DNA of 12,741 bases from VFZS01 sp964353255 (GTDB taxonomy: Bacteria > Acidobacteriota > Terriglobia > Bryobacterales > Bryobacteraceae). A program made the translations under genes and the position numbers. Below the pieces are notes generated by a model. It was not told the origin of the DNA. It did not search any database and saw nothing but the letters and a program-made list of their open reading frames with translations. Positions 7,259 to 12,741 of this stretch are shown here, one piece after another (position 1 is the stretch's first letter; each line of letters begins with the position of its first letter). The DNA lies in the NCBI GenBank assembly GCA_964353255.1, contig CAYGVJ010000150.1:1-12741 (forward strand). Reading direction: 5' to 3'.

Positions 7259-7675
7259 CTAGATCCCGAGCGCTTTGGCGGCTTTCCTCAGGTCCTTCGC
7301 CTCGACGCCGATCAGCGCCCCGAAGCGGCCCGCGCCCCCGCAGACGGCGTTGGTCTTGACCACGTTGACGCCCGCGGCGGCCAGCTTGCCCAGGGTCTCG
7401 GCCAGGGCGCCGACGCGGTCCTCTCCGGTCAGCAAGAAGCCCTTCTCCTTCTTGCCTAGCACCAGCCCGGCGAGCTTGACTACCTTGGCGGGGCTGGGAG
7501 CATTGGCGGCGACCACGAGGACGACCTCGGCCACCTTGGCGCTCCTCCGGTAGGCCAGGAACCCGGCCAAGCTGATGCCCGCATCTTTGAGCGCGTTCAG
7601 GACCTTGACGCCCTCGCCCGGCGTGTTGGGGATGGCGCCCATGTAGTAATCGACACGTGTGATTTCATCCGGCAT
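7259..7675 (-). CDS. Double ACT-domain protein, probable amino-acid-binding regulator
   Basis: A 138-residue protein with two ACT-like units, one at about 8-58 (PNTPGEGVKVLNALKDAG, then a strand and helix) and one at about 78-130 (GEDRVGALAETLGKLAAAGVNV). ACT domains bind small ligands, usually amino acids, at interfaces and control the activity of partner enzymes or transcription factors. No catalytic or DNA-binding domain is fused, so it probably acts alone or with a partner encoded elsewhere. The start is clear: on the minus strand a perfect AGGAGG (complement of 7681-7686) lies 5 bases before the ATG. A weak TTGACC/TAACGT promoter pair, 18 bases apart, can be read on the minus strand across the left RAYT repeat (7698-7727), but this is only a suggestion. 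Confidence 0.8.
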   Translation of the reverse strand: MPDEITRVDYYMGAIPNTPGEGVKVLNALKDAGISLAGFLAYRRSAKVAEVVLVVAANAPSPAKVVKLAGLVLGKKEKGFLLTGEDRVGALAETLGKLAAAGVNVVKTNAVCGGAGRFGALIGVEAKDLRKAAKALGI

Positions 7676-7707
7676 GTAAACCTCCTATGGATATACTGCA
7701 CGTTACA

Positions 7708-7739
7708 CCCAAAGGGCAGCTCAGGTCAATAGTTTTGGG
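7708..7739 (+). repeat. Left direct repeat flanking the RAYT gene
   Basis: Starts cccaaagg, has the core caggtcaatagtttt, and ends tttggg. The 8337-8370 copy matches at 29 of 32 aligned bases, with two extra T residues there. Each copy also has short inverted ends, cccaaa and tttggg. The two copies bracket the conserved part of the RAYT gene, and the whole unit spans about 660 bases. Confidence 0.7.
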
Positions 7740-7796
7740 CGGATTTCGCAAGCCCGCCCCAGTAGGGGCGAGGCACGCCTCGCCCCGCCTCGCCCC
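7737..7796. repeat. REP-like palindrome cluster upstream of the RAYT gene
   Basis: Two structures sit side by side. gggcgg (7737-7742) pairs with ccgccc (7754-7759). ggggcgaggc (7765-7774) pairs perfectly with gcctcgcccc (7777-7786) across a 2-base spacer. The last arm is then repeated in tandem at 7787-7796. Palindromes of this kind are the usual substrate of RAYT transposases. Confidence 0.65.
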
Positions 7797-7840
7797 CACA
7801 GCCGAAGGAGAGACTCCCAGAGCCAAACGCACCATCTCCT

Positions 7841-8431
7841 GTGAGATTGATTCAACCGCCGGCCAGTGAGAGGCCACGCCGTCGCCAGCTACGTTTACCG
7901 TGGTATGACTACTCCCAGCCCGGAGCATATTTCGTGACCGTCTGTGCGCGGGATCGCCGATGCCTGTTTGGCAAGATCACCAACAGACAGGTGTACTGCA
8001 ACCGCATTGGGCGAATCATCGAGGCCTGCTGGAGGGAAATCCCCGCGCACTTCCCCAATGTGATGCCGGACGCGTTCGTCGTGATGCCCAACCATGTGCA
8101 CGGGGTTCTCCTCTTCACGGATTCCGTAGGGGTCGCGCATGCGCGACCCCTACCGGTGGTGGTTGGTGCATTCAAGGCTGCGGTGAGCCGGCGAGCGGGT
8201 TTCGGCGTCTGGCAGCGGAACTACTTCGAACACATTGTCCGGAACGAGGACGAGCTCAACCTGATTCGGCACTACATTGACGACGACCCTTTGAACTGGA
8301 CCACAGACGAGGAGAATCCTGTAAAGGCTGGGGCGCCCCAAAGGCCGGCTCAGGTCAACAGTTTTTTGGGGAATGGCTCAAATTCTTTGGAGCAGGTGGT
8401 GCGGGGCAAAGTATACTGGCAGGCAAGGTGA
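7841..8431 (+). CDS. REP-associated tyrosine transposase (RAYT, Y1/HUH family)
   Basis: A 196-residue single-strand DNA transposase of the IS200-like Y1 group that acts on short palindromes. The family signature is complete: YDYSQPGAYFVTVCARDRR (22-40), the HUH-type metal motif MPNHVHG (82-88, His85 and His87), and the WQRNYFEHIVRNEDELNLI helix leading to RHYIDDDPLNW with the likely nucleophile Tyr145. Residues 96-105 are encoded by a 28-bp perfect palindrome. The conserved domain ends near residue 162; the remaining ~30 residues come from the right direct repeat and the sequence after it, so the original stop was probably lost. The GTG at 7841 is the only reasonable start, with a poor ribosome site; a TTG two codons later is an alternative. 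The stop overlaps the start of the STAND gene by 4 bases. The gene could still be active, but a missing natural terminus is a warning sign. Confidence 0.88.
   Translation: MRLIQPPASERPRRRQLRLPWYDYSQPGAYFVTVCARDRRCLFGKITNRQVYCNRIGRIIEACWREIPAHFPNVMPDAFVVMPNHVHGVLLFTDSVGVAHARPLPVVVGAFKAAVSRRAGFGVWQRNYFEHIVRNEDELNLIRHYIDDDPLNWTTDEENPVKAGAPQRPAQVNSFLGNGSNSLEQVVRGKVYWQAR
8126..8153. repeat. 28-bp perfect palindrome inside the RAYT coding region
   Basis: The left arm gtaggggtcgcgca (8126-8139) is followed directly by its exact reverse complement (8140-8153), with no loop. It stays in frame and codes for residues V96 to P105, in the variable region between the HUH motif and the nucleophile helix. 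It shares the gtagggg start with the palindrome at 7762-7786. Confidence 0.8.
8337..8370 (+). repeat. Right direct repeat, inside the 3' part of the RAYT reading frame
   Basis: The partner of 7708-7739: same cccaaagg start, core caggtcaacagtttt and tttggg end, with two extra T residues. It is translated as part of the RAYT tail (from residue 166). Confidence 0.7.
8387..8417 (+). promoter_or_regulatory. Possible sigma70-type promoter for the STAND gene
   Basis: TATACT (8412-8417) matches 5 of 6 bases of the -10 consensus, and TTGGAG (8387-8392) matches 4 of 6 of the -35 consensus with a 19-base spacer. Transcription would begin only a few bases before the GTG at 8428, giving an almost leaderless message. 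The stretch lies in the tail of the RAYT gene. Weak evidence from pattern only. Confidence 0.3.
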
Positions 8432-10938
8432 AAGCCAGGCGCTGTCTACTCGTCCTCTCATTGGCGCTCCTGCCGGTGGTGATCGGCGTGGTTGCGAACA
8501 TCGCCACGGCGCAGTTGCCGGACGGGATCAAGCCTTACCTCTGGCTGGCTTGGCCAGCCTTGGGCGCGCTGTTCGTTGCTGCCGGTGTCCTGGCCTACCT
8601 TGAATGGAGAGCCGGCAGGGAGGCGCCCACACCGCCTAGCCGCCCTGAACCGGTCGGAGGGGAGGCCAAGCGCGTCACCCCCGTGCCGCCGGAGCCGGAT
8701 TTCGTGCACCCCTACACGCTCCAGGAGCATTTCACCGGACGGGTGGGGGAGCGGGGGATGCTGACGGAGTGGTTCACCAGGGATGGGTCGCCGGTGCTGG
8801 CGCTGGCGGCCATCGGCGGGATGGGGAAGTCGGCGCTGGCCTGGGTGTGGGTCACCCGCGACCTGCCGGCGCTCCCCGAAAGCAGCCGCCCGGAGGGGGT
8901 GCTGTGGTGGTCGTTCTACGAGCGCGAGGCGCGCTTCAGCCAGTTCCTGGACGAGGCCCTGGCCTATTTGAGCGGCGGGACGATCGACCCGAAGGGCGTT
9001 CCCTCCCAGTACGACAAGGTGCGGGCGGTGGTGAATCGCCTGAACCAGGGGCGGTTCCTCGCGGTCCTGGACGGCTTCGAGCGGGAACTCCGCGCCTACG
9101 CCAGCCTGAACGCGGCCTACCAGGGAGATGAGGTGGCCGAGGGCGGCGACGTCTGCGCCTGCACCGACCCGCACGCCGGGGACTTTCTGCGCTCTGTGGC
9201 GGCGCTCGGGGGCCGGAGCCGCGTGCTCGTGACCAGCCGCCTCTTCCCCCGGGAGCTTGACGGCCTGGCCGGCTGCCGGCACGAGGGGCTTGAGCGCCTG
9301 GACCCGGAAGACGCGGTGGCGTTCTTCCACGCCCACCGGATCCGCGGGACGCGCGCCGAGATCCAGGAAGCCTGCGAGCCTCACGGCTATCACCCGCTGG
9401 CGCTGCGGTTGCTGGCCGGCATGATCGTGAGAGACCCCGCCCACCCGCGCGACATCAAGGCGGCTGCCGGGTACCGCGTGCTCGGGGACCTCACGCCCCG
9501 GGAACACAACATCCTGGTTCTGGCCTACGACACGCTCGGCAAGCCCCAGCGGGAACTGCTGAGCCGTATCGCGGCCTTCCGCTCGCCCGTGGGCTACGAG
9601 GCGGTGAAGGCGATCAGTCCGGAGAAGGACGAGCGGCGCCTGAAGGCGGCTTTGCAGGAGCTGGTGGACCGCCAGTTGCTCCTGTTTGATCGTGAGCGGG
9701 TTCGGTACGACCTGCACCCCATCGTGCGCCGCTACGCCTACGAGCGCTTGGGCGACAAAGAAGGCGTCCACACCCGCCTGCGGGACTACTTTGCCGCCGT
9801 GCCGCCGCCGGAAAAGGTGGACGCCCTCGAGGACCTCAATTCGGTCATCGAGCTTTATCACCACACGGTGCGTGCGGGGCGGTACGACGAGGCTCGCGAG
9901 CTGTTCCGCGGCCGGCTTCACGACCCGCTGTACTTCCGCTTCGGCGCCTACCAGCTTTGTGTCGAGTTGCTGCGGGCGCTGTTTCCGGACGGCGAGGACC
10001 GCCTGCCGCGGCTCGCCAAGGAGAGCGACCAGGGCTGGACGCTGAACGAGCTGGCAAACTCCTACGGCCTCTCGGGCCAGTCGCGCCGCGCCGTGCCGCT
10101 GCTCGAGGGTGCTTGCGCCCTGGCAGAGAGAGCCGGCAGCAAGGGCAATCTGGCCATCGGCCTGGTGGGCCTCGCGGATGACCAGTGGAAGCTCGGCCAG
10201 CTCAGGGCGGCGGAGGCCAACCTCCGGCGGAGCATCGACTTGTGCCGCGAGGTCGGAAACGAGCGCAACGAAGCCATCGGCCACCAGGAGGTAGGGTGGC
10301 TGTTGGTTTACGAGGGCGCCTTCGATCAGGCAGCCCGGGAACTGGACGCCGCGCTGCAATTCGAGAGATGGCGCACAAACCCGCAAGGCGTTGGAGTCAA
10401 CTGGGCCTACCGCGCCCTGCGCGCGCTGTTGATGGGCGACGCCCAGGCAGCGCTTGAAGCCGCCCGCCAGGCGCGACAACTCGCCGACATGGAGCGCGTT
10501 GAGTGCGACATCATCCAAGCCGAGTGGCTTCTCGGAGCGGCGCTGACGGCGCTTGGGCAGCTCGGTGAGGCGGAAGGGCATCTCACTGAGGCCCTCACCG
10601 GCTGCCGGCGGATCAACATGATCGATCACGAGCCGGACATCCTGCTGGCCTGGGCGCGGTGGTGTCGGGCGAAAGGCGAGCGCGACCAGGCTCTGGCGCA
10701 CGCCCAAGAAGCGCTTGCCATCGCCGATCGCTGCGAGTACCGGCTCAAGCAGGCCGACATCCACAACTTCCTGGCCCGGCTGGCGCTCGACGCCGGTGAT
10801 CGCGCCACCGCCCGCCGCCACGCCGAAGTCGCCCGCGAGCGCGCTCTCTGCGACGGCCCCCCGCACTGCTACAAGCCCGCCCTGGAGGAAGCGGACCGGT
10901 TGCTCGTGGAGGCGGGCCAGAGGCCCGCCGCAGGCTGA
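8428..10938 (+). CDS. Membrane-anchored STAND (NB-ARC-like) NTPase with TPR repeats
   Basis: An 836-residue signal-transduction NTPase. Two transmembrane helices (about 6-28 and 36-58) are followed by a proline-rich linker (65-92). The STAND ATPase core comes next: P-loop GGMGKS (130-135), Walker B-like LAVLDGFE (211-218, Asp215), sensor VLVTSR (266-271), and HPLAL (322-326), equivalent to the GxPLAL motif. A winged-helix region follows, with LHPIVRRYAYERL (429-441) where related proteins have the MHD motif. The C-terminal half (about 470-830) is helical TPR repeats, the usual ligand sensor. In known STAND proteins, sensing drives oligomerisation and switches on the N-terminal effector; here the effector position holds only the two membrane helices. 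The start is GTG at 8428, overlapping the RAYT stop, with a weak ribosome site. The last codons and stop lie in repeat C. Defence, signalling or regulation are all possible; NB-ARC class confidence is high, role is unknown. Confidence 0.85.
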   Translation: MKARRCLLVLSLALLPVVIGVVANIATAQLPDGIKPYLWLAWPALGALFVAAGVLAYLEWRAGREAPTPPSRPEPVGGEAKRVTPVPPEPDFVHPYTLQEHFTGRVGERGMLTEWFTRDGSPVLALAAIGGMGKSALAWVWVTRDLPALPESSRPEGVLWWSFYEREARFSQFLDEALAYLSGGTIDPKGVPSQYDKVRAVVNRLNQGRFLAVLDGFERELRAYASLNAAYQGDEVAEGGDVCACTDPHAGDFLRSVAALGGRSRVLVTSRLFPRELDGLAGCRHEGLERLDPEDAVAFFHAHRIRGTRAEIQEACEPHGYHPLALRLLAGMIVRDPAHPRDIKAAAGYRVLGDLTPREHNILVLAYDTLGKPQRELLSRIAAFRSPVGYEAVKAISPEKDERRLKAALQELVDRQLLLFDRERVRYDLHPIVRRYAYERLGDKEGVHTRLRDYFAAVPPPEKVDALEDLNSVIELYHHTVRAGRYDEARELFRGRLHDPLYFRFGAYQLCVELLRALFPDGEDRLPRLAKESDQGWTLNELANSYGLSGQSRRAVPLLEGACALAERAGSKGNLAIGLVGLADDQWKLGQLRAAEANLRRSIDLCREVGNERNEAIGHQEVGWLLVYEGAFDQAARELDAALQFERWRTNPQGVGVNWAYRALRALLMGDAQAALEAARQARQLADMERVECDIIQAEWLLGAALTALGQLGEAEGHLTEALTGCRRINMIDHEPDILLAWARWCRAKGERDQALAHAQEALAIADRCEYRLKQADIHNFLARLALDAGDRATARRHAEVARERALCDGPPHCYKPALEEADRLLVEAGQRPAAG

Positions 10939-10951
10939 GAGCCTGCCCCAC
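10912..10951 (+). repeat. Double-hairpin repeat C, covering the 3' end of the STAND gene
   Basis: First hairpin: gcgggcc (10912-10918) and ggcccgc (10922-10928). Second hairpin: gcaggct (10930-10936), gag, agcctgc (10940-10946), then cccac. The STAND stop codon TGA is at 10936-10938, in the second hairpin, so the final residues (GQRPAAG) are repeat-encoded. It has the same layout as repeat D and may also help end transcription, although no T-run follows. Confidence 0.75.
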
Positions 10952-10998
10952 AGGTACCATCTGCGAAACGAATGCCACACCCCAGCGTCTATCCCCAC

Positions 10999-12372
10999 AT
11001 GCTGCGCATCCTGTGTGCTTTCCTGCTGCTGGCCGCCGAAACACCGGACACGCCCGCGGGCCGGACCCTGGCCGCGTGGCTGGAGGCATTCAACTCCGCG
11101 GACCGGGCCAAGCTGAAGGCGTTTCTGGAGGTCCACGCCCCCAAGCGGCAGGTGGAGGATGAACTCGAGTTCCGGGAGGAGACGGGCGGCTTTGAGCTGA
11201 TCCGGATCGTCAAGTCGGAGCCCACCGCGCTCACCGCGGTGGTGAAGGCTCGCGAGGCGGGCAACTTCGCCGAGCTTACGCTGAAGGTGGAGGCCGAGCC
11301 GCCCCACCGCATCGTCGGCCTGCGGCTCGAGCGGACGTCCGCGCCGCCCGACGTCCCGGCTCCACCGCGGCTCTCGGAAGCCGAAGCCCTGGCTGGTTGG
11401 AGGGCGGAGATCGAACGGCAGGTGGCGGCCGACCGGTTCGCCGGTGCAGTGCTGCTGGCCAGTGACGGCAAGATCCTCTTCTCCCAGGCCTACGGCCTCG
11501 CCGATCGCGACAAGGGCATCAAGAACACGCTTGAGACGCAATTCCGTTTAGGGTCGATGAACAAGATGTTCACCAGCGTGGCCACGCTCCAACTGGTGCA
11601 GGCGGGCAAGCTCTCGCTCCAGGATCCGCTGGCGAAGCACCTGAGGGACTATCCCAACCAGGAGCTCGCCAAGAAGGTCACGGTGCGTCACCTGCTCACC
11701 CACAGCGGGGGCACGGGAGACATCTTCGGGCCGGAATTCGGCCAGAACCGGCTCAACCTGCGTGCGCTCCAGGACTACGTGAAGCTCTACGGCACGCGTG
11801 GCTTGCAGTTTGAGCCGGGGAGCCGGTGGGCCTATTCCAACTATGGATTCCTGCTGCTGGGTGTGCTCATCGAGAGAGTCTCGGGGCAGTCCTACTACGA
11901 CTACGTTCGCGAGCACGTCTTCAAGCCGGCCGGCATGAAGGCCACGGACTCACTGCCGGAGGAACAGGTGGTGAAGAACCGGGCCACCGGCTACGCGCGT
12001 CGCGCGGGCGGCTGGGAGCCGAACACCGACACGCTGCCCTGGCGGGGAACCTCCGCCGGCGGGGGCTACTCGACGGTGGGCGACCTGTTCCGCTTCGCCC
12101 AGGCGCTGATGCAAGGCAAACTGCTCGATCCCAAGCTGGTGCGGGAGGCGACCAGCCCGCAAGCGCCGAGTTTAGAATACGGCTACGGTTTCGGCGTGAG
12201 TGACGCCGCGGGGATGCGCATGTTTGGGCACAGCGGCGGCGCGCCCGGGATGAACGGCGTGCTGCGGGTCTACCCCGACCGCGGGTACGTGGTGGCGGTG
12301 CTGGCCAATCTGGATCCTCCCGCGGCCACCCGCCTGGCGGACTGGCTGGAAGCGCGGCTGCCGGCGCGGTAG
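10999..12372 (+). CDS. Secreted serine hydrolase, class C beta-lactamase fold, with N-terminal NTF2-like domain
   Basis: A 457-residue exported protein. A signal peptide (MLRILCAFLLLAA) is followed by a small alpha/beta domain (about 18-112) that looks like the NTF2/SnoaL-like domain placed before similar enzymes. The hydrolase domain (about 130-457) has SMNK (186-189, the SxxK nucleophile and base), YSN (279-281) and HSGG (411-414) in place of the KTG box. These are the three active-site boxes of class C beta-lactamases, DD-peptidases and esterases. Substrates in this family range from peptidoglycan peptides to esters and cannot be told from sequence. An in-frame ATG at 10972 would add nine residues (MPHPSVYPH) that do not fit a signal peptide, so 10999 is preferred; neither has a strong ribosome site. 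It lies 60 bases after the STAND stop, past repeat C, and is probably an independent unit. Confidence 0.85.
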   Translation: MLRILCAFLLLAAETPDTPAGRTLAAWLEAFNSADRAKLKAFLEVHAPKRQVEDELEFREETGGFELIRIVKSEPTALTAVVKAREAGNFAELTLKVEAEPPHRIVGLRLERTSAPPDVPAPPRLSEAEALAGWRAEIERQVAADRFAGAVLLASDGKILFSQAYGLADRDKGIKNTLETQFRLGSMNKMFTSVATLQLVQAGKLSLQDPLAKHLRDYPNQELAKKVTVRHLLTHSGGTGDIFGPEFGQNRLNLRALQDYVKLYGTRGLQFEPGSRWAYSNYGFLLLGVLIERVSGQSYYDYVREHVFKPAGMKATDSLPEEQVVKNRATGYARRAGGWEPNTDTLPWRGTSAGGGYSTVGDLFRFAQALMQGKLLDPKLVREATSPQAPSLEYGYGFGVSDAAGMRMFGHSGGAPGMNGVLRVYPDRGYVVAVLANLDPPAATRLADWLEARLPAR

Positions 12373-12405
12373 ACCGCCGAGCAAGAGGCTCCGGGACCCC
12401 ATCCG

Positions 12406-12446
12406 GCGGGCCTGGGGGCCCGCTGCGGGTTGAGAACCCGCCCCAC
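12406..12446 (+). repeat. Double-hairpin repeat D, between the serine hydrolase and transketolase genes
   Basis: First hairpin: gcgggcc (12406-12412) and ggcccgc (12417-12423). Second hairpin: gcgggtt (12425-12431), gag, aacccgc (12435-12441), then cccac. It has the same plan as repeat C. In the second stem two base pairs differ from C, and both sides have changed so that pairing is kept. Confidence 0.75.
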
Positions 12447-12479
12447 GAGCACCCCATGCTACATTGGTAGCTTCATCCG

Positions 12480-12741
12480 ATGACACACCATCGCACCCTG
12501 GAAGAGCTGCAAGCCATTGCCAAGCGCGTCCGCCGAGAGATCGTCCAGATGATCGGAGCGGCCAAATCCGGTCATCCGGGCGGATCGCTCTCGGCGGTCG
12601 AGATCCTGGTCACGCTGTTTTTCGGAGGCGTCCTGCGGCACGATCCGGCCCACCCCCAGGGGCAGGACCCGGACCGCTTAATCCTGTCCAAAGGTCATGG
12701 CTGCCAGGCGCTCTACGCGGTGCTGGCCGAGGCCGGCTACA
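12480..12741 (+). CDS. Transketolase, N-terminal (thiamine-diphosphate) subunit, 3' end outside window
   Basis: Only the first 87 residues are present. Transketolase moves two-carbon units between sugar phosphates in the non-oxidative pentose phosphate pathway, in the cytoplasm. SGHPGG (30-35, with His32) and LSKGHGCQALYAVL (69-82) are typical of the thiamine-diphosphate-binding half. The N-terminus (LEELQAIAKRVRREIVQMI) resembles the separate N-terminal subunit of split transketolases, in which the C-terminal half is the next gene, rather than a single 660-residue chain; the rest of the gene is needed to confirm this. The ATG at 12480 begins 33 bases after repeat D. No strong ribosome site is visible. 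Confidence 0.85.
   Translation, partial: MTHHRTLEELQAIAKRVRREIVQMIGAAKSGHPGGSLSAVEILVTLFFGGVLRHDPAHPQGQDPDRLILSKGHGCQALYAVLAEAGY

Noticed and set aside
7665..8175. Minus-strand open frames over the RAYT region
   Set aside because: No motif. The plus-strand RAYT signature is complete.
8458..11541. A 1027-residue open frame on the minus strand opposite the STAND gene
   Set aside because: The plus strand has clear STAND and hydrolase motifs. The antisense translation has no recognisable domain and is the usual stop-poor shadow of GC-rich DNA.
1..12741. tRNA, rRNA and CRISPR arrays
   Set aside because: No cloverleaf-like sequence, rRNA segment or regularly spaced repeats were seen by eye. The dispersed palindromes have no spacers of constant length.

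Overview
The window is a GC-rich bacterial chromosomal segment. The gene content suggests an acidobacterium of the Bryobacterales/Solibacter type or a similar soil or sediment metagenome bin: secreted Tat-type sugar-acid enzymes, a secreted serine hydrolase with an extra N-terminal domain, a split-type transketolase, and many dispersed palindromic repeats. That placement is inference from gene style; no rRNA or marker gene is present to prove it. Both ends are cut inside genes.

Layout. (1) 1-1893, plus strand: C-terminal 60% of an RND efflux permease, followed by a 64-residue zinc-ribbon protein (1977-2171). (2) 2172-2387: a non-coding stretch with a MITE-like inverted repeat and a second 13-bp inverted repeat. 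(3) 2388-5838, plus: a tight three-gene operon of Tat-signal mannonate dehydratase-like enzyme, a hypothetical protein resembling part of a glycoside-hydrolase-like family, and a Tat-signal DUF362 protein. It is probably for uptake or breakdown of sugar acids, but the substrate is unknown. (4) 5865-7675, minus: a secreted protein built of three copies of an unrecognised ~93-residue domain, a stand-alone Smr-domain protein and a double-ACT protein. (5) 7676-8431: a RAYT (REP-associated tyrosine transposase) gene between two ~33-bp direct repeats, with palindromes upstream of it and inside it. (6) 8428-10938, plus: a large two-TM STAND/NB-ARC-like NTPase with TPR repeats, overlapping the RAYT stop codon. 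(7) 10999-12372, plus: a secreted class C beta-lactamase-fold serine hydrolase. (8) 12480 to the end: the start of a transketolase N-terminal subunit.

Two themes stand out. First, the region carries a family of palindromes whose arms differ but stay paired and which all end in CCCAC (near 5842, 7190, 10912 and 12406). One of them supplies the last codons and stop of the STAND gene. A different palindrome type surrounds and sits inside the RAYT gene. Second, the membrane-anchored STAND NTPase lies directly beside a transposase remnant or element. That architecture matches known bacterial conflict and signal-transduction NTPases, so it is the best candidate here for an undescribed system. No partner effector gene was found next to it, and a defence role is only inferred.
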